Below are positions 1 to 4,358 of a stretch of 5,225 nucleotides of DNA, one piece after another. This DNA is from Bacillota bacterium (GTDB lineage Bacteria > Bacillota > Clostridia > Peptostreptococcales > Anaerovoracaceae): positions 1-5,225 of the forward strand of contig JAKJCD010000027.1 in assembly GCA_022706625.1 (NCBI GenBank), in the 5' to 3' direction. The notes under the pieces are model-generated. The model worked only from the letters and a program-made list of their open reading frames with translations. It made no database searches and was not told the origin of the DNA. Every line of letters starts with the position of its first letter. The stretch's first letter is position 1. Made by a program: the position numbers and the translations under genes.

Positions 1-102
1 GGTCTCGGCTGCTCTTTGTACTTCGCTTTTTCTCTCAGAAGGGCTGGCAGGAGAAATGACACCTATCGTGGCTCCGGTACATAAGTGTTTTGGACATATC
101 AT
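1..102 (-). CDS. Putative LD-carboxypeptidase (peptidase family S66), N-terminal fragment cut by window edge
   Basis: An open frame of 34 codons starts at ATG 102-100 and runs off the left edge of the window. A perfect AGGAGG (positions 114-109) lies 6 bases upstream of the ATG, so the start is well supported. The peptide begins MICPKHLCTG and continues ATIGVISPASP. The pattern Pro-x-x-Leu-x-x-Gly-x-Thr-Ile-Gly-(Val/Ile)-(Ile/Val)-(Ser/Ala)-Pro-x-Ser-Pro is the typical N-terminus of LD-carboxypeptidases of the LdcA/MccF type. These cytosolic serine peptidases trim L,D-linked peptides, either in cell-wall recycling or in self-immunity to microcin C-like compounds. The catalytic Ser, Glu and His lie further along and cannot be seen, so the subfamily and intactness are unknown. 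The gene follows the DUF1836 gene on the same strand after a 91-base gap that contains its own promoter candidate. The family call rests on the N-terminal motif alone. Confidence 0.72.
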   Translation of the reverse strand, partial: MICPKHLCTGATIGVISPASPSERKSEVQRAAET

Positions 103-140
103 AGGCTGCCTCCTATATGTGCCTTAGCTGACGTATACGC

Positions 141-150
141 CGTTTTGCAA
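141..150. repeat. Copy 1 of 10-mer CGTTTTGCAA, near the start site of the left-edge gene
   Basis: This 10-mer is identical to positions 800-809, in the same orientation. Here it sits just downstream of the candidate -10 box (159-164), about where transcription should start. It includes part of the 8-bp palindrome TTTGCAAA (144-151). A second short palindrome, CGTATACG, lies at 132-139. A shared operator is an inference. Confidence 0.35.
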
Positions 151-158
151 AGCATCAT

Positions 159-188
159 ATTATATTTCAGTTTACTACCAATTGTAAA
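159..188 (-). promoter_or_regulatory. Candidate sigma-A promoter for the LD-carboxypeptidase-like gene
   Basis: On the minus strand TTTACA (188-183, 5 of 6 consensus bases) is followed after 18 bases by a perfect TATAAT (164-159). Transcription would start near 152, leaving a leader of about 50 bases before the ATG at 102. The promoter lies between the DUF1836 stop codon and the LD-carboxypeptidase-like gene, so that gene need not depend on readthrough. Seen by eye only. Confidence 0.55.
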
Positions 189-193
189 TCGGG

Positions 194-712
194 TCAATTG
201 AAAAATTCCGACTCCCGCATCCTTATGATTTCAATCAGTTTTTCGCAAATCAGCTTAGAGCAGTAACTTTCAACAGCGAATCCTAAAGCCATATCAATTA
301 TCTGTTTTTCATCAGGATCCGTTTCAAGCTTTTTAGCAATGCCGCTCAGGGTTTTATCCAGCACTTCTGTAAAATTGCCGTAAAAGCTTTCGATGCTGTT
401 GTTTTCTGTTTCCGCCGAAAGCAAATACCCTATATCCTTCACGGGCAAAACCTGCTTCAACAGGCTTATCTCGGTGAGCAGCGCCAGATGCTCCCTGTTA
501 TATTTTTTTCCATCGGCTTTTGGAAGCAGCTTATCCTTGACATAGTTGCTGATCATCGCCGGTGTCAACTGCCCATCGCTTTCAGTGTTGATAAGCTGTC
601 TCTTAAGATATGCAACAATCTGGTCTTTATAAAGGCCGATATCCGGGAAATTCTCCCACTCGACAGGCCGCTCTGTTTCTAAACGCCGTTTTAATGATTC
701 TAATTCCTCCAT
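194..712 (-). CDS. DUF1836 family protein, probable MerR-like DNA-binding regulator
   Basis: The protein of 172 residues matches the DUF1836 family common in Clostridia and other Bacillota. It has an acidic and aromatic N-terminal segment (WENFPDIGLYKDQIVAYL, about 19-36). A helix-turn-helix-like stretch follows (LTPAMISNYVKDKLLP, 49-64), then a wing-like KKYNREHLALL (69-79) and ISLLKQVLPVKDIGYLL (82-98). That order resembles the winged helix of MerR regulators, where a start-of-helix region is followed by Y-(S/N)-REHL. The C-terminal half (about 105-172) is predominantly helical with no motif I recognise and may dimerise or bind an effector. I chose ATG 712-710 because GGAGG (722-718) sits 5 bases upstream. 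A TTG eight codons earlier (736-734) is in frame but has no comparable binding site. The stop is TGA at 196-194. The gene is divergent from the SGNH hydrolase gene, a usual layout for a regulator and its target. Its DNA-binding role is inferred from family resemblance. Confidence 0.85.
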   Translation of the reverse strand: MEELESLKRRLETERPVEWENFPDIGLYKDQIVAYLKRQLINTESDGQLTPAMISNYVKDKLLPKADGKKYNREHLALLTEISLLKQVLPVKDIGYLLSAETENNSIESFYGNFTEVLDKTLSGIAKKLETDPDEKQIIDMALGFAVESYCSKLICEKLIEIIRMRESEFFN

Positions 713-717
713 TGCCG

Positions 718-722
718 CCTCC
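718..722 (-). promoter_or_regulatory. Ribosome binding site that sets the DUF1836 start
   Basis: GGAGG on the minus strand is 5 bases before ATG 712-710. It lies inside the longer frame that opens at TTG 736, which argues that the longer frame is not the translated one. Confidence 0.75.
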
Positions 723-780
723 GTTTCTTTTCTCAAAATATACTAAATGACATCTAATAACGTCTTATCTCTTATGCAGT

Positions 781-809
781 ATTGTATCAGCAAAACATTC
801 GTTTTGCAA
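781..809 (-). promoter_or_regulatory. Candidate sigma-A promoter for the DUF1836 gene
   Basis: Minus strand TTGCAA (809-804, 4 of 6) and TACAAT (786-781, 5 of 6) are separated by 17 bases. Transcription would start near 774, giving a leader of about 60 bases before the ATG at 712. The spacer contains a perfect inverted repeat (790-807), suggesting that a repressor could sit on the promoter. It is weaker than the divergent promoter at 837-865. Confidence 0.5.
790..807. repeat. Inverted repeat GCAAAAC-N4-GTTTTGC, candidate operator
   Basis: Seven-base perfect arms (790-796 and 801-807) flank the four bases ATTC. The repeat lies within the spacer and overlaps the -35 box of the DUF1836 promoter. 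Its right arm is part of the 10-mer CGTTTTGCAA (800-809), found again at 141-150. It lacks a run of T, so it is not a terminator. It is a plausible autoregulatory operator, which is inference from position and symmetry. Confidence 0.5.
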
Positions 810-820
810 TCGAATACTAA

Positions 821-831
821 ATATCGGATAT
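821..831. repeat. Palindrome ATATC-G-GATAT, candidate operator site 1
   Basis: This is a perfect 5+1+5 palindrome, extended to 6+1+6 if the flanking A820 and T832 are counted. It lies between the two divergent -35 boxes (804-809 and 837-842). A second copy with a different central base is centred 21 bp away, two helical turns, so two dimers could bind on the same face of the DNA. Confidence 0.5.
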
Positions 832-836
832 TGTAT

Positions 837-865
837 TTGACATATCTGATATTAGTTTATATAAT
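837..865 (+). promoter_or_regulatory. Consensus sigma-A promoter of the SGNH hydrolase gene
   Basis: TTGACA (837-842) and TATAAT (860-865) are both perfect and exactly 17 bases apart. Transcription should begin near 872, giving a leader of about 47 bases ending in AGGAGG (907-912) six bases before ATG 919. Such a strong promoter usually needs a repressor, and the operator-like palindromes at 821-831 and 842-852 fit that idea. Confidence 0.85.
842..852. repeat. Palindrome ATATC-T-GATAT, candidate operator site 2
   Basis: This is the second perfect 5+1+5 palindrome with the same arms as 821-831. It covers the last base of the -35 box and the first ten bases of the spacer of the SGNH promoter, where a bound protein would block RNA polymerase. 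Confidence 0.5.
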
Positions 866-918
866 ATTAATAATTAGATTCAGAGGACAAATATTTCTGC
901 ATCTCCAGGAGGATAGCG

Positions 919-1602
919 ATGACCGATACCATAGGTGTTTTCGGAGATTCTATAATGAAAGGTGTTGTGTACGATGACAAAAAAGGCAAGTATATCTATT
1001 TAGAGGATTCCTTTGTAAAAGCCTTTACAAATATGACAGGCATTGCCGTAGACAATTATGCAAAGTTTGGTTGCACACTGGCAAAAGGTGAAAAGATTAT
1101 AGAAAAACTCTCATCCGGATTATCCCGTTACAGTTTAATAGGCCTTGAGTTCGGCGGAAATGACTGCGATTTCTTCTGGCCTGCCATATCGCAAAATCCT
1201 TTGATTCAGCATCTGCCTAATACTCCCATCGATGTTTTTGAGAACCTCTATTCAAAGATAATAGATACCCTCATTTCCCGCAGCTGCCGGCCCGTACTTT
1301 TTTCTTTGCCTCCACTTGAGCCCAATAAATATTTTGCATGGATAACCAGAGGGCTTAATGCCGAAAACATCCTGAAGTGGATGGGGGACATCGGATTTAT
1401 CTACAGATGGCAGGAAATGTACAACATTGCGGTGGTCAAGCTGACCACCGCAAAGCGTGTTCCCCTTATCGATATACGAAGTGCTTTCCTCAAAATACCA
1501 AACTACCAAAGTCTTCTGTGCGAGGATGGCATCCATCCCAATGAAGCCGGTCATTCGCTGATACTTAAAACGATCGCCCGGTACATCCCCTCCGGACTGT
1601 AA
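919..1602 (+). CDS. SGNH/GDSL-family hydrolase, cytosolic
   Basis: The protein of 227 residues carries the blocks of the SGNH hydrolase superfamily in order. Block I is GVFGDSIMKG with the nucleophile Ser11. Block II has Gly51 in NYAKFGCTLA. Block III is FGGNDCD with Asn81. Block V is DGIHPNEAGH with Asp203 and His206. The family includes esterases, lipases, thioesterases and carbohydrate O-deacetylases, and the substrate here cannot be told from sequence. There is no signal peptide or membrane segment, so it should act in the cytoplasm. The start is ATG 919 with AGGAGG at 907-912. It is transcribed alone, divergent from the DUF1836 regulator and convergent with deoC, whose stop codon is 11 bases away. 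A perfect 12-bp inverted repeat lies inside codons 170-179. Acyl or acetyl ester hydrolysis is the most likely chemistry from the family. Confidence 0.93.
   Translation: MTDTIGVFGDSIMKGVVYDDKKGKYIYLEDSFVKAFTNMTGIAVDNYAKFGCTLAKGEKIIEKLSSGLSRYSLIGLEFGGNDCDFFWPAISQNPLIQHLPNTPIDVFENLYSKIIDTLISRSCRPVLFSLPPLEPNKYFAWITRGLNAENILKWMGDIGFIYRWQEMYNIAVVKLTTAKRVPLIDIRSAFLKIPNYQSLLCEDGIHPNEAGHSLILKTIARYIPSGL
1427..1453 (+). repeat. Perfect 12-bp inverted repeat with 3-base loop inside the SGNH gene
   Basis: TTGCGGTGGTCA (1427-1438) and its exact complement TGACCACCGCAA (1442-1453) flank the loop AGC. The hairpin is GC-rich and lies in codons 170-179 (IAVVKLTTAK), between blocks III and V. No T-run follows, so it is not a typical intrinsic terminator. 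The reading frame is intact and the protein still fits the family. Confidence 0.85.
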
Positions 1603-1613
1603 CCCAGCGGAGC

Positions 1614-2261
1614 TTACCCGCAGATGTTTACCGAGGCCGATGCTCCGATTCGGTCCGCACCCGCTTCTATCATCTCCAAGGCCTTGGCCTTATCCCTTAT
1701 GCCACCGGAAGCCTTTACAAAAAGCTTGTCTCCCACCGTGTCCTTCATCAATCTGACATGATGCGCCGTCGCACCCGCAGCGGAAAAGCCTGTAGATGTC
1801 TTCACAAAGGCAGCTCCTGCGGACTTAGCCAATTTACATGCCTTTACAACTTCTTCGTCTGTTAGAAGACAGGTCTCCAGGATGACTTTCACAATGGCGC
1901 CGCCCTTTTCCGCAGCTTTCACCACTGCTCTGATATCCTCCTCCGCAAAGCGGTAACGCCCTTCCTTAAGAGCCCCGATGTTCAGTACCATATCTATCTC
2001 ATCGGCGCCTTCCGATACCGCGATTTCTGTCTCGCAGACTTTAGCCGCCGTATGTACGGCCCCAAGAGGAAAGCCCACCACAGAAGCAAGCTTGACTTCG
2101 CTGCATTTTAATTCCTCGGCTGCTAAAAGCACATGTGCGGAGTTTACACAAACCGCATAAAAACCATGCTGTATTGCCTCCTCGCATAGTTTTTTTATGT
2201 CCTCTTCCGTAGCTTCCGCCTTGAGTATCGTATGGTCGATGTATTTGTTCAAGGGCTTCAT
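1614..2261 (-). CDS. deoC: Deoxyribose-phosphate aldolase
   Basis: DeoC reversibly splits 2-deoxy-D-ribose 5-phosphate into glyceraldehyde 3-phosphate and acetaldehyde, the last step of deoxynucleoside catabolism, in the cytoplasm. The 215-residue protein has the usual length of the short bacterial form and opens with YIDHTILKAEAT (7-18). The Schiff-base lysine is Lys154 in AFVKTSTGF. The proton-relay residues are Asp90 in DEIDMVLNIG and Lys183 in FVKASGGIRD. The phosphate-binding end is GADRIGASASVN (201-212), where Ala-Ser replaces the more common Ser-Gly or Ser-Ser. ATG 2261-2259 overlaps the pduL stop as ATGA, and GGAG lies 10 bases upstream, so translation is probably coupled to pduL. 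It is the last gene of the minus-strand run, and no deoxynucleoside kinase, phosphorylase or phosphopentomutase gene is visible. Confidence 0.97.
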   Translation of the reverse strand: MKPLNKYIDHTILKAEATEEDIKKLCEEAIQHGFYAVCVNSAHVLLAAEELKCSEVKLASVVGFPLGAVHTAAKVCETEIAVSEGADEIDMVLNIGALKEGRYRFAEEDIRAVVKAAEKGGAIVKVILETCLLTDEEVVKACKLAKSAGAAFVKTSTGFSAAGATAHHVRLMKDTVGDKLFVKASGGIRDKAKALEMIEAGADRIGASASVNICG

Positions 2262-2830
2262 GCTATTAATTCTCCGAGATCGCCGCTTTTTAATCCTGCT
2301 GCATTCCCTTCATCCGTATCTAAATGGATCTCCGAATCGTGGCCTTCCCCTGAGCGGACAAGAACATTGTCGAATACCAAGCCTCTTTCTCCGCCAAAAC
2401 GGATGCTGATCATCTGCTTATCCACAACGCCTGCTTCTTTGGCTTGGTCGACAGACAGGTGGACATGGCGCAGTGCTACAATAGCGCCGTGATCGATCTC
2501 CACTTCCCCTGCGGGACCAACGAGCTTAAGTCCGGGGGTGCCCGCAAGCTTTCCGGATTCTTTTACGGGAGCGTCGACTCCTATCGTACGGGCATCCGTC
2601 ATGGCAAGCTCCACCTGAGTCTCTTTTCTGACCGGTCCCAGGATCCTTACTGCTTTAAGCATCCCTTTTGGCCCAACTACGTCCACTTTTTCTTCCGATG
2701 CATATTGCCCGGGTTGTTTCAGGGACTTGTAAGGGGTCAGGGCATAGCCTTTCCCGAAAAGGACTTCAAGGTCATCGGCACAAATGTGCACATGCTTGTT
2801 GGATAAACCCACAGGTACTTTGTAAGACAT
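2258..2830 (-). CDS. pduL: Phosphate propanoyltransferase / PduL-type phosphotransacylase, without encapsulation peptide
   Basis: PduL enzymes transfer an acyl group between CoA and phosphate (acetyl-CoA or propanoyl-CoA to acetyl- or propanoyl-phosphate). They are unrelated to Pta and use a two-metal (zinc) site. The 190-residue protein shows both halves of the PduL fold. The first opens with VPVGLSNKHVHIC, with His13 and His15. The second has IVALRHVHLSVDQA, with His122 and His124, and ends in GHDSEIHLDTDEGNAAG, with His164, Glu167 and His169. Between them lie ETQVELAMTDAR (70-81) and GTPGLKLVGPAG (98-109). The conserved core begins at residue 5, so the N-terminal helix that sends PduL into microcompartments is missing, and this form should be cytosolic. 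ATG 2830-2828 is chosen because GGAGG (2843-2839) is 8 bases upstream. The frame stays open further upstream through hpt, but that part has no family resemblance. The stop overlaps deoC as ATGA. Confidence 0.94.
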   Translation of the reverse strand: MSYKVPVGLSNKHVHICADDLEVLFGKGYALTPYKSLKQPGQYASEEKVDVVGPKGMLKAVRILGPVRKETQVELAMTDARTIGVDAPVKESGKLAGTPGLKLVGPAGEVEIDHGAIVALRHVHLSVDQAKEAGVVDKQMISIRFGGERGLVFDNVLVRSGEGHDSEIHLDTDEGNAAGLKSGDLGELIA

Positions 2831-2844
2831 GTTTTTTTCCTCCG

Positions 2845-3378
2845 CTATTCTTCTTCTAAATAACTTATGTATGGCAGGTTGCGATACTTCTGATCGTAAT
2901 CCAGTCCATAGCCTACAATAAACTTGTTTTCTATAGAGAAACCTACATAATCCGCTCTGATATCCGTTGCCCTTCTCTCCGGCTTGTCCAAAAGAGTGCA
3001 GATCTTCAGGCTTTTTGGGTTTCTCGCCAAAAGATATTCCTTCAGGTATTTCAATGTCAGCCCCGAATCTATGATATCTTCGACTATGATGACATTTTCT
3101 CCTTCGATGTTGGAATCCAAATCTTTCAGTATCCTTACGACCCCGGTGCTTTTGGTCGATGCACCGTAGCTTGAAACAGCCATGAAATCTATCTTGGTTT
3201 CCACATTGAGCTCCCTGATAAGGTCGCTCATAAAGAGAACCGCTCCTTTCAGCACGCAAATCGCCAGGATCGATTCTCCTTTATAATCTTTTGATATCTC
3301 GGCGCCTAACTCTGAAACCCGTTTTTTTATCTCTTCTTTGTTGATCATTACATCGCCGAATACGTATTGTTTCTCCAT
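2845..3378 (-). CDS. hpt: Hypoxanthine phosphoribosyltransferase
   Basis: Hpt joins hypoxanthine (often also guanine) to PRPP to make IMP or GMP in purine salvage, in the cytoplasm. The 177-residue length is normal. Visible motifs are CVLKGAVLFMSDL (41-53) with the Leu-Lys-Gly pyrophosphate loop, and the mobile-loop Ser-Ser-Tyr-Gly (69-72). The PRPP-binding signature is VIIVEDIIDSGLTL (96-109) with Glu100, Asp101 and Asp104. Lys132 (LLDKPERR) and FIVGYGLDYDQKYRNLPYI (153-171) bind the purine base. ATG 3378-3376 has AGAGG (3389-3385) six bases upstream. In many Bacillota hpt sits between tilS and ftsH. Here it lies instead between a YkvA-like gene (17-base gap) and pduL (14-base gap), so it appears to have joined another operon. 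A run of seven A at codons 18-20 leads quickly to stops in both other frames. Confidence 0.96.
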   Translation of the reverse strand: MEKQYVFGDVMINKEEIKKRVSELGAEISKDYKGESILAICVLKGAVLFMSDLIRELNVETKIDFMAVSSYGASTKSTGVVRILKDLDSNIEGENVIIVEDIIDSGLTLKYLKEYLLARNPKSLKICTLLDKPERRATDIRADYVGFSIENKFIVGYGLDYDQKYRNLPYISYLEEE

Positions 3379-3395
3379 GCTTCGCCTCTTTATCG

Positions 3396-3764
3396 CTATT
3401 TTTCTGCCGTATCGTTTTCTGCGTGGCTTCCACGGTCGTTGGCAGTCTCGTCCTTCACCTCAAATTTTACATCATTTATGATCTCTTTTCCATGAAATCT
3501 TTCTTTAGGATCTATTTCTTTTTCGCCGAGCCAGTATTTGTCAAGTTCATCTCTCAGATAGAAGATGATGAAACCCCAAAGGACGATATCATCGACTATT
3601 CCAAAAAGAAGGATCGGAGCCGGAATCAGATCGATGGGCGATAAAAGATATGCGATCCCTAAAACTATCACCAATTTCTTTCTGATCGGTACTGCTTTAT
3701 CCCTCAGGAAAGGGATGATGGCTTTTATACGCCGCATCAGCACCCGCATAAATATATATTGCAT
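3396..3764 (-). CDS. DUF1232 (YkvA-type) small membrane protein
   Basis: The 122-residue protein contains the DUF1232 signature YLLSPIDLIPAPILLFGIVDD (39-59). It lies in a hydrophobic region of two probable membrane helices, about 31-46 and 50-70, joined by the Pro-Ile-Asp-Leu-Ile-Pro turn. The N-terminus is basic (MRRIKAIIPFLRDKAVPIRKK, 10-30). The last 50 residues are highly charged (KERFHGKEIINDVKFEVKDE and an acidic tail), longer than the bare domain and possibly disordered. The family has no established biochemical function that I know of. ATG 3764-3762 has AGGAGG (3778-3773) eight bases upstream, overlapping the end of engB, with only 3 bases between the genes. Two other in-frame ATG codons (residues 6 and 10) lack such a site. 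The TAG stop is at 3398-3396. Confidence 0.88.
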   Translation of the reverse strand: MQYIFMRVLMRRIKAIIPFLRDKAVPIRKKLVIVLGIAYLLSPIDLIPAPILLFGIVDDIVLWGFIIFYLRDELDKYWLGEKEIDPKERFHGKEIINDVKFEVKDETANDRGSHAENDTAEK

Positions 3765-3767
3765 TTC

Positions 3768-4358
3768 TCACCCCTCCTCAAGTATTGAACCCAAAGCGGT
3801 AAGCAGCTCTTCATGCCCCGTCCGCTTCAGGGCGGAGACAGCTATCACTTTGTCCCTTTCACCAAGCTTCAGCGATTTGCGGATAGCATTGATGTTTCCC
3901 GCCAATTCGGACTTTGAAACCTTATCCGCCTTCGTGGCCACTACCAAACCGTCCAGACCGTAATGGCGTATCCATTCATACATCATTATGTCCATTGCTG
4001 TCGGGATATGACGTATATCCACGAGCTGGATCGCCTTTACAATGTTCGGCCGGTCTGACAGATATCCTTCTATCATATCCTTCCAGCTTTCGCTGATTTT
4101 TTGAGATACTTTTGCATAGCCGTAACCCGGGAGATCTACTATACGAAAACTGTCGTTCACATCATAAAAGTTTATAGTTCTGGTCTTGCCCGGGCTCCCG
4201 CTTACTCTTGCGAGGCTTTTCCGGTTCAAAAGCAGATTGATCAGCGAAGATTTTCCCACATTGGAGCGCCCTGCGATGACTATCTCCTTTTTATCCGGCA
4301 CAGGGTACTGACTTTTATTGACCGCTGTGGCCGACAGTTCCGCCTTCTTTATGATCAT
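3768..4358 (-). CDS. engB: Ribosome biogenesis GTPase EngB/YsxC (YihA)
   Basis: EngB (YsxC in Bacillus) is an essential TRAFAC-class GTPase of many bacteria that helps assemble the large ribosomal subunit. All G motifs are visible in the 196 residues. G1 is GRSNVGKSS (31-39), G2 is SPGKTRTINFY (54-64), G3 is DLPGYGYAKVS (74-84), G4 is TKAD (142-145), and G5 is the Val-Ser-Ala around 173-175. The characteristic TRTINFY and DLPGYGYA signatures separate EngB from Era and Der. ATG 4358-4356 overlaps the lon stop by one base (TAATG). Only weak complementarity to 16S rRNA (GGTG, 5 bases upstream) is present, so reinitiation after lon is likely. The lon-engB order is conserved in Bacilli and Clostridia. 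Confidence 0.97.
   Translation of the reverse strand: MIIKKAELSATAVNKSQYPVPDKKEIVIAGRSNVGKSSLINLLLNRKSLARVSGSPGKTRTINFYDVNDSFRIVDLPGYGYAKVSQKISESWKDMIEGYLSDRPNIVKAIQLVDIRHIPTAMDIMMYEWIRHYGLDGLVVATKADKVSKSELAGNINAIRKSLKLGERDKVIAVSALKRTGHEELLTALGSILEEG

Noticed and set aside
713..736. Longer DUF1836 start at TTG 736
   Set aside because: It lacks a ribosome binding site, and the strong GGAGG of the ATG at 712 lies within this extension.
790..807. The inverted repeat as a LexA (SOS) box
   Set aside because: Only the inner AAC-N4-GTT agrees with the Gram-positive consensus CGAAC-N4-GTTCG; the outer bases do not, so no SOS claim is made.
747..977. Plus-strand frame of 76 codons with a hydrophobic middle, a possible small membrane protein
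   Set aside because: It has no ribosome binding site, runs across both promoters and the operator-like repeats, and overlaps the start of the well-supported SGNH gene. Its hydrophobic look comes from AT-rich DNA.
1590..1612. Bidirectional terminator between the SGNH gene and deoC
   Set aside because: The stem is only 5 bp with a 13-base loop and no T-run on either strand.
2232..2806. Plus-strand open frames opposite pduL and deoC
   Set aside because: They are antisense shadows of well-recognised genes, lack ribosome binding sites and show no recognisable family features.
2831..3259. An in-frame N-terminal extension of the PduL frame through most of hpt, giving a 333-residue frame
   Set aside because: It overlaps hpt on the same strand in another frame, is rich in Arg, Gly and His as shadow frames often are, shows no PduL homology, and a good ribosome binding site precedes the ATG at 2830.
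3315..3335. Run of seven A in hpt (codons 18-20) as a possible programmed frameshift site
   Set aside because: Both alternative frames reach a stop within about 15 codons, before the open PduL frame could be used. The normal hpt frame is complete.
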